Shown: one piece after another, positions 56,275 through 64,000 of the stretch
Position numbering within the stretch: the stretch's first letter is position 1
Layout: each line of letters opens with the position of its first letter
Assembly (NCBI RefSeq): GCF_002836745.1
Contig: NZ_PJAR01000039.1
Location: 1-64,000, forward strand
Length of the DNA: 64,000 nucleotides
Reading direction: 5' to 3'
Origin: Glaciecola sp. 33A
GTDB taxonomy: Bacteria; Pseudomonadota; Gammaproteobacteria; Enterobacterales; Alteromonadaceae
The notes under the pieces: model-generated
The model's input: the letters and a program-made list of their open reading frames with translations, nothing else
What the model was told of the DNA's origin: nothing
Database searches by the model: none
Position numbers and translations under genes: made by a program

Positions 56275-56995
56275 ACTAATTCAACGGATCAAATATATAC
56301 TGTTTATGTATCGTAAGTACCGTTTTGCGTGTGCATTTGGTTTTATCGGGCTGCTCGGTTTATACAATGCAACTAACTACGGCTTGGCTAGTTTGCATTT
56401 TTACTCTGCACAAAATGCCGTTTCAGCATGGCACGCTGATAACCATTTGCAGAATGAAGCAAGCTACAACATCGCTGCACAGTCTGCCTATAAAGCCAGC
56501 AATCTCCACCCCGCACATCCGTTGTATACTGACCTTTCAGCACAAATATATGAATGGGGTGCAATAGGGGGTTATGAAGATGCGTCAGTTGCACTTGCAA
56601 GCTCAAAAGACTTGTATATCAAAGCAGCTAAAATGCGACCGACTTGGCCCGTAACATATGCTTCCCTTGCGATGAATAAGTGGCGTTCAAATGAATTTGA
56701 TGCCGAATTGATTAATTACTTAACGTTAGCCAATAAATACGGTCCAAAAAAAGCAGAAGTAAATATCTTATTTGTAGAAATGGGCTTGGCTTTATATCAG
56801 AGTAATAAACCATTTTATGTTGAACTCAGGCCATACATAAAACAACGAATATCGCAGGGCATTCACAATTCTCAAAGCCAGACCAGAGTGTTAGCCGCTA
56901 TTGAGCATTATGCAGCCAAAAGAACAGTATGCAGATGGATGAGAGAATCGGACGCGGCAGTGAGCAACCGTATCTTAAAGTGCGTTAAAAGTTAA
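56219..56995 (+). CDS. VpsP-family polysaccharide biosynthesis protein
   Basis: A membrane-anchored protein of up to 258 residues, fifth gene of the export operon. One helix (FACAFGFIGLLGLYNATNYGLASL region) precedes a periplasmic alpha-helical domain of TPR-like look (YNIAAQSAYKASNLHPAHPLYTDL). The role of VpsP in Vibrio is not well defined, though the gene is always near vpsO. The start is uncertain: a GTG in any of four tandem repeats (56219, 56234, 56249, 56264) or the ATG at 56306 (MYRKYRF). None has a strong ribosome binding site. It ends one base before the convergent ligase-like gene. Confidence 0.75.
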   Translation: MRTNIVQTNIVQTNKVRTKLIQRIKYILFMYRKYRFACAFGFIGLLGLYNATNYGLASLHFYSAQNAVSAWHADNHLQNEASYNIAAQSAYKASNLHPAHPLYTDLSAQIYEWGAIGGYEDASVALASSKDLYIKAAKMRPTWPVTYASLAMNKWRSNEFDAELINYLTLANKYGPKKAEVNILFVEMGLALYQSNKPFYVELRPYIKQRISQGIHNSQSQTRVLAAIEHYAAKRTVCRWMRESDAAVSNRILKCVKS

Positions 56996-56996
56996 T

Positions 56997-58388
56997 TTAG
57001 CGACTACTGTAAGCTCTTCGACGCTGACGTAGTTGTAAACTATTTATAATCAGACTCAGACTGATGAATATAACAAAATAACTCGCATTCGCAAACGCTT
57101 GTAACGGAAAATCAACCGTCATATGCAGCAGCATCCCTATTATCACCATACAACAGGCAAATGACGTTCCTTTGAAAATTGAATTGCGTCTATGTCGCAT
57201 CGCTCTTGCTGACTGATAGAATGCAAAGCTGACTAAAAAAGCCAGAATGCTGACACTTGGAACGCCATATTCTATTGTCATTTGCAAAAAATCGTTATGA
57301 GCTTGGTCATAAAAAGCATGAACGTCGGTTGTTTTATAAGCTGGGAAGGTACTGTAAAAACTGCCGGCTCCGGTGCCTGTAATCGGAAAGTCGAGCACCA
57401 TAGGCAGAGCATCTCGTATTACTTCATCCCTACTTTCTTGTTGTAGTGACGTTTCGGCCAAACGTTGCTGTACTTTTTCTAAACCAAACCAAGTACTTAC
57501 AATAAGAAGATCGATAACAAACATACTCATTATCAAGATTGTTAGGCCTTTACTTCTCTGCTTCACTAAAACCAGTGCGATTAAGCCCACGATGCTCATA
57601 GCAACGAAAAACGCCGTATTACCCATTCTTGAACGAGACATAACTAGGGCGATAACCATGATGACTAAACTAATACGGATAAGCGCTTTACTGCTTAACA
57701 TTGCAGTGGCAATTGAGCGCATCCAATCTTTGGGAGAATTCATCTGGTCTTTTTGTAAACCAGCGACCATCAATCCAATACCAGCCGCTAAACACATCAT
57801 TAAGAAATTAGCGTAATGATTTTTATAAACAAAGCTTCCCGTTGCTGACTCGTTAACAGCCAAGCCAAACACCAAACTTTGCTGTGCACCTAACAGTATT
57901 TCAAGCGCGCCATAAATAGCTTGGATAGTGCCGGCCGCAACCATGGTAGTTAGCAGAAGCTTGATGCGTTTTTCGTCATCGACAAGCAGCAACGTGCAGA
58001 TAAATAAACAAAAATAGGCGAGGAGCTTAAAGAAACTAACACCTGTTTGCCCTGGGTCAAGCGAAAAATAGAAAGTGGACACATCCGCCATTACTTGTAT
58101 TTCGTGCGCTTTAGGTGACATTAAAGCAAGCAAAAATTCAGACATTGGAATGATTTGCAAACCAGCAAGAATGATAAACGCAGCCCATACATATACTATT
58201 TTTAGGTGTTTTCCCAAACCTAAGTGTCTATATTCTCTAAAATGCACGGCACACGCCATTGAAAGGGCGAATATAAGTATTTGGAAGAAGCTCCAAGCCC
58301 AAGGTCTATTTGCTCCTAATGGAATAGGTAGCAAAAAAACGATAGCCAATAGGACATAAAATAAAGAGTTAGATGTTTTGCTACGCAC
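56997..58388 (-). CDS. O-antigen ligase/polymerase-like membrane protein (Wzy_C family)
   Basis: A 463-residue inner-membrane protein of about 11-12 helices. The large periplasmic loop holds FPITGTGAGSFYSTFPAYKTTDVHAFYDQAHNDFLQMTIEYG. Its G-x-G-x-G-x-F and AHND-F-L-Q motifs mark the O-antigen ligase/polymerase family, with Arg and His residues likely at the active site. Here it probably polymerises the exopolysaccharide repeat unit. GTG start with a weak ribosome site. It is convergent with the vpsP-like gene. Confidence 0.88.
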   Translation of the reverse strand: MRSKTSNSLFYVLLAIVFLLPIPLGANRPWAWSFFQILIFALSMACAVHFREYRHLGLGKHLKIVYVWAAFIILAGLQIIPMSEFLLALMSPKAHEIQVMADVSTFYFSLDPGQTGVSFFKLLAYFCLFICTLLLVDDEKRIKLLLTTMVAAGTIQAIYGALEILLGAQQSLVFGLAVNESATGSFVYKNHYANFLMMCLAAGIGLMVAGLQKDQMNSPKDWMRSIATAMLSSKALIRISLVIMVIALVMSRSRMGNTAFFVAMSIVGLIALVLVKQRSKGLTILIMSMFVIDLLIVSTWFGLEKVQQRLAETSLQQESRDEVIRDALPMVLDFPITGTGAGSFYSTFPAYKTTDVHAFYDQAHNDFLQMTIEYGVPSVSILAFLVSFAFYQSARAMRHRRNSIFKGTSFACCMVIIGMLLHMTVDFPLQAFANASYFVIFISLSLIINSLQLRQRRRAYSSR

Positions 58389-58423
58389 AGTTTTTTATTA
58401 TTCTTTTGTTACATTAACGAAAT

Positions 58424-58446
58424 AAAAAAACCCCTAAACTAAGGGG
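58424..58446 (-). terminator. Intrinsic terminator of the secreted-protein gene
   Basis: CCCCT and AGGGG arms (58431-58446) with a 6-base loop. On the minus strand a run of seven T follows, 44 bases after the stop of the gene at 58490. It ends before the ligase-like gene, so the two are separate transcripts. Confidence 0.75.
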
Positions 58447-58489
58447 CTTTTAGAAAGCTCTTCACTTTAAAATTAGTTACCAGTAAAAA

Positions 58490-59083
58490 CTAGTTTGTTG
58501 ACGCTGTTGTGTCACCACCACCAGTGCCACCCGAACCAATTCCTGCACCAACAGGCTCTATAGGTTCAGGAGCAGGGCCTCTAGCAGGAGACAAAGATAT
58601 GCTGGATGGGTCGGCGCCGGCTTGCAATACGGCAATGAATGCATCATCTGGGTTAATCGAGCCTGATAACGTAGCGCCATCTAATACTTCTTGAGCGAAA
58701 TCAGGATATAACACAATACCCAAAGTAATCACTTCGATAACGCTATCCGGATTTTCTTCAATAAGCGACTTAGTCACTTCAATTAGGCTGTTCAAAACTA
58801 CCATTTCACGATAAAACGCATTCGAAAGACTCATGTTAAATGCAATCGCTGACTTAGCTTCAGGGGGAAGCGTTGTATCCTCTTGCGTCATCGAGCTATC
58901 AATTGCACCAGAAATAGCTAATGGAACTGTGCTTCCCTTATCCATTAATCTAACAACTACATCATGCAAGCGGTTACCTGGTTGCACTTCATCTCCGAAC
59001 AAACTGACCGTGTTAATTGGCTGTGCGAAGGCGGCAAAAGCACTAAAAGAGAAAAGTACTGCACATATGATAAAACGACGCAT
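58490..59083 (-). CDS. Secreted protein of unknown function
   Basis: A 197-residue exported protein. Signal peptide to about residue 20 (AFAAFA|QPI), then a helical, acidic region with repeated LIEVTKSLIEENPDS and VITLGIVLYPDF segments. The C-terminus is low-complexity and rich in Pro and Gly (PAPEPIEPVGAGIGSGGTGGG). I know no family for it. It lies between the polymerase-like gene and lapD on the same strand with its own terminator. AAGGAA lies 8 bases before the ATG. A cell-surface or matrix role is guesswork from the position. Confidence 0.7.
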   Translation of the reverse strand: MRRFIICAVLFSFSAFAAFAQPINTVSLFGDEVQPGNRLHDVVVRLMDKGSTVPLAISGAIDSSMTQEDTTLPPEAKSAIAFNMSLSNAFYREMVVLNSLIEVTKSLIEENPDSVIEVITLGIVLYPDFAQEVLDGATLSGSINPDDAFIAVLQAGADPSSISLSPARGPAPEPIEPVGAGIGSGGTGGGDTTASTN

Positions 59084-59222
59084 TTTAAAATTCCTTATTG
59101 TTTGTTAGGCACTTTTCACCTAAATTCTAATTTTAATTTTAGATAGCATTGGTCATAAAAGCAACACAAAAATCATTTGTCAAACGAATCAGCTGCAAGA
59201 CCCATGCTATTTTCTATAAGTT

Positions 59223-61157
59223 CTAGTCATTACTCGCCTTTGGTGCGCCAATAAAATAGCCTTGTTGATAGTCTATTCCTGCTTTTTTCAGCCAGTCAGA
59301 CTCTTCAATACTCTCTACCATTTCTGCAATAATTTTGATGTTCAAACCGTGTGCAATAGAAATTAATGATTGCACAAACAATTGGTTATCGGGCTCGTTG
59401 TGGATGTTTCGAATAAAGCGCCCGTCGAGTTTTAAGTAGTCGGGACGAATGTCTCTTAAATGAGTTATACCGGCGAGTTGAGCACCAAAGCGTTCAACCG
59501 TAATTTTTACCCCCTGTAGCTTTAGCTTTTTCACGAAACCTGATAATTGATTGACATCATTAACCAGAGCTCTTTCTGGAATTTCAAGCACTAATTTAGC
59601 GCAAACTTGGCTGTTTTCACGCAGTTTCCACAATAACCATGTTTGAAATTGAGGATCCAGCATCGACATTCGAGATATATTAATACCCACGGTACCTAGC
59701 GCTGATGGAATTTTTAATAACGCTGCAGTTAAAATCATTTGATCTAGCTTGTCAGCATAGTCAAGTCTTACTGATGCTGGCACCAATTGAGCCATTGGCA
59801 ACAACTCACTGGATGAACGATTCGGCAAGCGCGCGAACCATTCTTCATACAACACATCACCGACTGGTGAAACAATGGGTTGCTTGGCAAAGTCAGCAGT
59901 GCCTATTTCAATTAATTTTTGTATTTTTTCACGCCATGCTTCATTCCCTTGGACTACATTCAGGTTTGACGCCAACTGCCAATGGCTCGAAGCGGTGCTA
60001 GCAATAGCCAGTGCACTGTCAACTTTTTCCATTATCACTTTTATGTCGTTACCACATACAAATTCAGTCGCACCAATGTGCGCCATTCCTTGTTCATACT
60101 CGGTCTTTTCTAGGCTCAAAAAGACGGTCGCCAATGCCTCCAACAAATCGGTGCACTGATTTTTAGAGCAGTCTTCGACTAGTAACGAAAAATCAGCACC
60201 ATTTACACGATATAAATTAAATTGCGGAAACGATTGTGACGTGACTTTCTTGATCGTATCACAAACACTCACTAAATAACGGTCGCCCACTTCACCGCCA
60301 TAGGCATTGTTGACCTGGGCCAAACTGCTGCAACGAATAATTAATAAAAAGCCTTGAGAATGCTGTTCCGAATCCGTTAACATTTGCCTTAGAGACAGTT
60401 CAAAAGCGCGTCTGTTACCTACTTTGGTTAGTGAGTCTGAATATGCAAACTCACGATATTTCTCTGATTGCTCACTTAACTGTGTGAACATTTTGGATAA
60501 CTTCTCAGACATACGGTTGACTGCATTTACAAAAATACTTAGCTCCGGCGTTCTTGGTACGTTTTTAACTATTCCAAAATTTTTGTTACTTATCGCCTCC
60601 ACCTGCGTTACCACATCGATTAAAGGCCGCGTAATCAGCCGAACCATAGCCCACACGAACATCAATGCTAATATGAAAATCGCAACAATAACCCAGAATG
60701 TCTCAACTGCATTACGCCATAATTGTTCGTATCCGAAGCCGGGGTTGCTGGTTACTTGCAGCGTTCCAGCAATTTGCCAGCCTGTATTCAAGTTGGTAAC
60801 CGCAACGGGCGCCTTTATTACAAACATATCAATAAACCATTCTGGTACTGACTGCATTGCTTTAGGATTTTTTTTGTCTAATATAATTACACCGTCTGGT
60901 TCGGTTAATTGAATAGATTGGTAGTAACCTCTGTCAAAAATAGCATTTGTCATGGTTTCGATAATAGGGATATTAGCTTCATCACCAACATATGGCGTAA
61001 TCGATAGCCCTAAAGAAGTAGCCGTGTCTTGGGCATGCGAAGCCAATTGTCGTTGAATAAAGTCACGTGTATTCGTAACGTTGACCCAAAGAGTGCCTAT
61101 GAACACTAAAAATAGTACAACAAAAAAACCAATTCCGAATTGTTTGGCTAGCGACAT
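59223..61157 (-). CDS. lapD: LapD-type c-di-GMP receptor with degenerate GGDEF and EAL domains
   Basis: A 644-residue inner-membrane receptor. TM1 (about 7-27), a periplasmic LapD/MoxY-type domain and TM2 (about 152-174) are followed by a HAMP, GGDEF (about 235-395) and EAL (about 410-640). The GGDEF motif is NGADF, the EAL motif is EEW, and DDFGTG is ERFGAQ, so neither synthesis nor breakdown of c-di-GMP is expected. Binding by the EAL domain would change the periplasmic part, which then holds LapG. lapG starts 79 bases upstream. AAGGAAG precedes the ATG. Confidence 0.92.
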   Translation of the reverse strand: MSLAKQFGIGFFVVLFLVFIGTLWVNVTNTRDFIQRQLASHAQDTATSLGLSITPYVGDEANIPIIETMTNAIFDRGYYQSIQLTEPDGVIILDKKNPKAMQSVPEWFIDMFVIKAPVAVTNLNTGWQIAGTLQVTSNPGFGYEQLWRNAVETFWVIVAIFILALMFVWAMVRLITRPLIDVVTQVEAISNKNFGIVKNVPRTPELSIFVNAVNRMSEKLSKMFTQLSEQSEKYREFAYSDSLTKVGNRRAFELSLRQMLTDSEQHSQGFLLIIRCSSLAQVNNAYGGEVGDRYLVSVCDTIKKVTSQSFPQFNLYRVNGADFSLLVEDCSKNQCTDLLEALATVFLSLEKTEYEQGMAHIGATEFVCGNDIKVIMEKVDSALAIASTASSHWQLASNLNVVQGNEAWREKIQKLIEIGTADFAKQPIVSPVGDVLYEEWFARLPNRSSSELLPMAQLVPASVRLDYADKLDQMILTAALLKIPSALGTVGINISRMSMLDPQFQTWLLWKLRENSQVCAKLVLEIPERALVNDVNQLSGFVKKLKLQGVKITVERFGAQLAGITHLRDIRPDYLKLDGRFIRNIHNEPDNQLFVQSLISIAHGLNIKIIAEMVESIEESDWLKKAGIDYQQGYFIGAPKASND

Positions 61158-61236
61158 GCGTTACTTCCTTCCTTAAAAAACTGTGCGCAGTGCGAGATGC
61201 ACAACTTTCTCAAAATTATAATGATAAACAAGGCGA

Positions 61237-61893
61237 CTAATACCCCTGCTTCATTCGTTCAGTTAAGTCTTGCCATAAGCTGTTGTTGTTTTTAGCTTGT
61301 AACTGTCTGCCTTGCCCTTTTGACTTTGCACGCCATAAACCATCACCATTAAAGCTATATATGGGAATTAAATCACGTCTTTGCGTTGCAGGTAATATGC
61401 GTCTATTTATGTTATCCAAAACCAACGGCACGGACTTTGGTGTTTCATAGTATGCCAGTACCATATGTGCTTGGCGAGGTCTTGTGGCGGTAACATACAT
61501 GAGGCGCAGTTTTTCACTTGCCACACCCAGTTCAATTAAGCTGAAGTATTTTGCAATAGTGAAGTCTTCGCAATCACCTCCATTGGTAGCGAGAAACTCA
61601 ACAGGCGTTGCCCAATAGTCATTCTTACCCCAGTGCTGCATGTCGTCTACAAAATCTATTTTATTAAAAAAACGATTTATCTCGTAGAGTTGGCTATCGA
61701 CAGACTGATTTTTTTGTTGTTCGAGCACCAGTTGCCAGGCGCGCACTCTTGCCACAGCGTCTTGGTTATAACGAGTTTCGACTAGGTTAAAGAACTTTTC
61801 ACTGAAGGTTATTTCGGACACAGCAAAGCTACCCGACAGAAACAGTAGGATGGTGAGACAGAAAAAGTGCAAACTATATTTTTTAGCTGTCAC
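61237..61893 (-). CDS. lapG: LapG periplasmic cysteine protease
   Basis: A 218-residue periplasmic transglutaminase-like peptidase with a signal peptide or anchor at about 5-25. The triad is Cys108 (NGGDCEDF), His143 (AHMVL) and Asp160 (VLDNIN). The spacings (35 and 17) equal those of Pseudomonas LapG. Acidic residues beside the Cys (DCED) form the Ca2+ site. It cuts the N-terminus of LapA-type adhesins and releases cells unless LapD traps it. GTG start with AAGGGC upstream. No LapA-type adhesin or its type I exporter is in the window. Confidence 0.94.
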   Translation of the reverse strand: MTAKKYSLHFFCLTILLFLSGSFAVSEITFSEKFFNLVETRYNQDAVARVRAWQLVLEQQKNQSVDSQLYEINRFFNKIDFVDDMQHWGKNDYWATPVEFLATNGGDCEDFTIAKYFSLIELGVASEKLRLMYVTATRPRQAHMVLAYYETPKSVPLVLDNINRRILPATQRRDLIPIYSFNGDGLWRAKSKGQGRQLQAKNNNSLWQDLTERMKQGY

Positions 61894-62185
61894 AAATGCC
61901 CTTGAAACTTGTGGCGTGCGCTCGCGACAAATATAACTATTTCAATATGTAGCAATCTAAATCACTCGGGGTTATATTCATCTTTATCGAATATTTGACT
62001 CATCTAATTATTAAACCCTAATTATCCAATCAACGATATTCTGTTATTCTATACATGCGAATAAAAAAGCATTCTCTTACATCTGAAACAAAATATGCGA
62101 TGAAGTAAATTGCGGTGATATGTGCTCTGCACTGCGAAAATATAAACAAAATAATATCAAATTTTTAGGACTTGCCGGAAAAAGA
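61894..62185. other. Divergent region between lapG and the glycosyltransferase
   Basis: About 290 AT-rich bases that should hold the promoters of lapG-lapD and of the glycosyltransferase gene. I saw no clear operator, hairpin or riboswitch in it. Confidence 0.4.
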
Positions 62186-63337
62186 ATGGAATTAATCAAA
62201 AACCAACATATTGTTTTCGTTATCAATTCACTCGAAGGTGGCGGTGCCGAAAAGGTAATATGCGATTGGTTAGTTGAAATGGAGCCGGTTTTTACGCAAA
62301 GTCACTCAAAAGTGACATTGCTCTTGCTTGACGATTTACCCGAAGCCAAGCTTGTTCCAAATTACGTGAATAAGCAGACGTTAGACTCCAAAGGTAAACT
62401 ATTCTCAAGTTATGCTTGCCTAAAAAACGCCCTTATAACAAATAAACCAGACATCATATTCAGTTTTTTAAACAGAAGTAATGTCCTTTGCACCCTTATT
62501 GGTAGACAACTAAATATACCTACAATTATCAGCGAGAGGTCCAACACATCACAACACTTCGGCAATTCTTTAAAAGGCAAGTTTAGTAAACTCATTGTTC
62601 GCACGGTTTATCCTAAAGCGAACAGAGTAATCGCTGTGTCTGAGGGCGTTCGTCTTGATCTTGTCGCTAATTTTTGTATCCAGAGCGAGCGCTGTATTAC
62701 ACTGCAAAATGCGTACAATACGGATAAATTAATTAAAAAGTCAAACCTGGAGGTCGAAGCAGAAATACCAGAAAACAGCTTTATCATTGCAATTGGAAGG
62801 TTACATTTAGTTAAAAACTTTGAGTTATTAATTAACGCATATGCCCAGAGCAATATCAACATTCCTCTATTAATATTGGGCGAAGGTCCATTACGAAAAA
62901 AGCTTCAAAAGCAAATAGATTCATTGGATTGTACCAATAAGATTTTTCTAAAAGGCTATCAAGTAAATCCTTATCCTTATATTAAAAAAGCAGCTTATAT
63001 GGTTTCTACTTCAAATGCCGAAGGGTTTCCGAACGCTATTGCAGAAGCCCTTTGCTTAGGTACGCCTGTCGTAGCGACTAATTGTGAGTCAGGCCCTGCC
63101 GAAATATTAGCCGATGATGTTTACTTTACAACAATAGACGCCCAAATTGTTAAATATGGGGTATTGTGCAAGCCTAAGTCGATAGATGCGGTAAAAAGTG
63201 CTTTACTTTTAATGTCAAAAATTGATAAGACTGAAGCGTATCGGCAAAAATTACAGGCTCGGGCCGAGCAGTATTCGTTCGATAACGTCAGAGCCACTTT
63301 AATAGCTGAAATTAATCACTTGGTAAAAACTAAATGA
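62186..63337 (+). CDS. Family 4 glycosyltransferase
   Basis: A 383-residue GT-B glycosyltransferase. An N-terminal GGGAEKV acceptor-side loop and a middle IAIGRLHLVKNFELLINAYA strand open the nucleotide domain. The C-terminal E-x7-E motif lies in SNAEGFPNAIAEALCLGTPVV. It uses a nucleotide sugar and retains anomer configuration. I start at 62186, where GGAA lies about 6 bases upstream; a longer frame from 62120 is unlikely. The next gene overlaps it (ATGA), so it opens a second polysaccharide operon that runs off the window. Confidence 0.88.
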   Translation: MELIKNQHIVFVINSLEGGGAEKVICDWLVEMEPVFTQSHSKVTLLLLDDLPEAKLVPNYVNKQTLDSKGKLFSSYACLKNALITNKPDIIFSFLNRSNVLCTLIGRQLNIPTIISERSNTSQHFGNSLKGKFSKLIVRTVYPKANRVIAVSEGVRLDLVANFCIQSERCITLQNAYNTDKLIKKSNLEVEAEIPENSFIIAIGRLHLVKNFELLINAYAQSNINIPLLILGEGPLRKKLQKQIDSLDCTNKIFLKGYQVNPYPYIKKAAYMVSTSNAEGFPNAIAEALCLGTPVVATNCESGPAEILADDVYFTTIDAQIVKYGVLCKPKSIDAVKSALLLMSKIDKTEAYRQKLQARAEQYSFDNVRATLIAEINHLVKTK

Positions 63338-64000
63338 TATTCGAATTTACAAAAGTATTACTCACTATTATTTCGTTTTTTATTTTAGTGAAAGGTATAA
63401 AAAATTCGCCTAACAAGTATGTTCAATTCTTACTGATTGCATTTTGGTTAAGATTTTTTTTGGGCGCATTTCATCAATTTACTTATGTCCCAATAATCGG
63501 GCCATTTTCACTCACCGCGTTCTTTTCAATTTTAGTCGCTACAACGGGACTTTTACTCATCCCTAAACGAACACTGCTTCTGAAACAGCTGATGCTATTT
63601 TATGTATTTTTCGTGACTATTTTTCTGAGTGCAATATATAATGGCCTTTGGGCAGGTTTTATTATCGTATTAATCAAATGGCTTTATTTTTTAGTGATCA
63701 CTTGTTGTCTTTATCTCGGGATAAATAAACACGGAATAACAGCAACATTTAAACCACTATTAATCGCCTTCTTCTTGCCCATTTCATTGCAAATTGCATC
63801 CGTTTTATTAAGCGCGAGAAAAGTAACTGATAATGAAGGCCTTGCGTTTAGTTATATTGGAGGCTATTTTCATGAATCCGCTTTTTCTATGATCCTAGTC
63901 ACATTTTTAGTGGTTTTGAGTCTGTTAAAAAAACAAGATGTTAGATCCCAAACATTATTATTTCTACTTGGCACTATTGGTATATTTTTAACCAATTACA
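63334..64000 (+). CDS. Polytopic membrane protein, 5' part (possible Wzy-type polymerase)
   Basis: The frame starts at the ATG overlapping the previous stop (ATGA) and is still open at the window end, at least 222 codons. It encodes six or more hydrophobic helices with short loops and few charged residues, starting MIFEFTKVLLTIISFFILVKG. Position after a glycosyltransferase and topology suggest an O-antigen/exopolysaccharide polymerase; no motif proves it. It is cut by the window edge, so the periplasmic loop that would decide is not visible. Confidence 0.65.
   Translation, partial: MIFEFTKVLLTIISFFILVKGIKNSPNKYVQFLLIAFWLRFFLGAFHQFTYVPIIGPFSLTAFFSILVATTGLLLIPKRTLLLKQLMLFYVFFVTIFLSAIYNGLWAGFIIVLIKWLYFLVITCCLYLGINKHGITATFKPLLIAFFLPISLQIASVLLSARKVTDNEGLAFSYIGGYFHESAFSMILVTFLVVLSLLKKQDVRSQTLLFLLGTIGIFLTNY

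Overview
The window looks like a chromosomal segment of a marine gammaproteobacterium in the Alteromonadales (Glaciecola, Paraglaciecola or Alteromonas-like). The signs are a complete Na+-translocating NADH:quinone reductase operon with its maturation genes, the one-piece enoyl-ACP reductase FabV, an FldB-type flavodoxin, a vps-like exopolysaccharide locus with VpsP, two PEP-CTERM proteins, and AT-leaning codon use throughout. The genus is inference. No tRNA, rRNA or CRISPR array was seen.

Layout. 0-4.4 kb is worn accessory DNA: a PEP-CTERM protein, a reverse transcriptase gene broken by two in-frame stops, the tail of a MocR-type regulator and a lone family 2 glycosyltransferase. 4.7-14.7 kb is housekeeping and transport: an NSS-family Na+ symporter, an SDR and a DCC-family protein, a phytase-like lipoprotein, a PhoD-like phosphatase coupled to fldB, an MscS channel, a putative HExxH metalloprotein and an orphan ExbD. 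14.7-16.3 kb is decayed DNA with an IS91-type transposase relic.

16.36-17.15 kb is the most interesting short stretch: a predicted sigma-54 promoter, a class I cyclic-di-GMP riboswitch and a PEP-CTERM protein gene in line. 17.3-25.1 kb is an efflux and two-component operon. Paired palindromes and a -24/-12 element precede a 38-residue membrane peptide, an HlyD-type adaptor, an ABC ATPase, two MacB/FtsX permeases, an NtrC-type regulator and its histidine kinase. The layout suggests the regulator activates its own operon with sigma-54.

25.2-36.5 kb carries YgjV, a possible CheW-like protein, a Rossmann oxidoreductase, a DPP-IV-like peptidase, a PLP dehydratase, an amidohydrolase, a GNAT enzyme, a metallo-beta-lactamase-fold hydrolase, a DUF1653 protein, an M17 aminopeptidase and dinB with a LexA box. 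36.8-44.4 kb is nqrM, apbE and nqrFEDCBA (all on the minus strand), the respiratory sodium pump with its flavin-attachment and iron-centre maturation factors. 44.9-49.3 kb holds fabV and a three-part TRAP transporter.

49.5-64 kb is a surface-polysaccharide and biofilm region: an initiating sugar transferase divergent from an outer-membrane beta-barrel, a short Wza-like OPX protein, a Wzc-type tyrosine kinase, a PHP-type phosphatase and VpsP; then an O-antigen ligase/polymerase-like protein, an unknown secreted protein, and the LapD/LapG pair that controls adhesin release in response to cyclic-di-GMP. It ends with a family 4 glycosyltransferase and the start of a polytopic membrane protein. 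The riboswitch and LapD together suggest that cyclic-di-GMP controls surface attachment at two levels in this strain.
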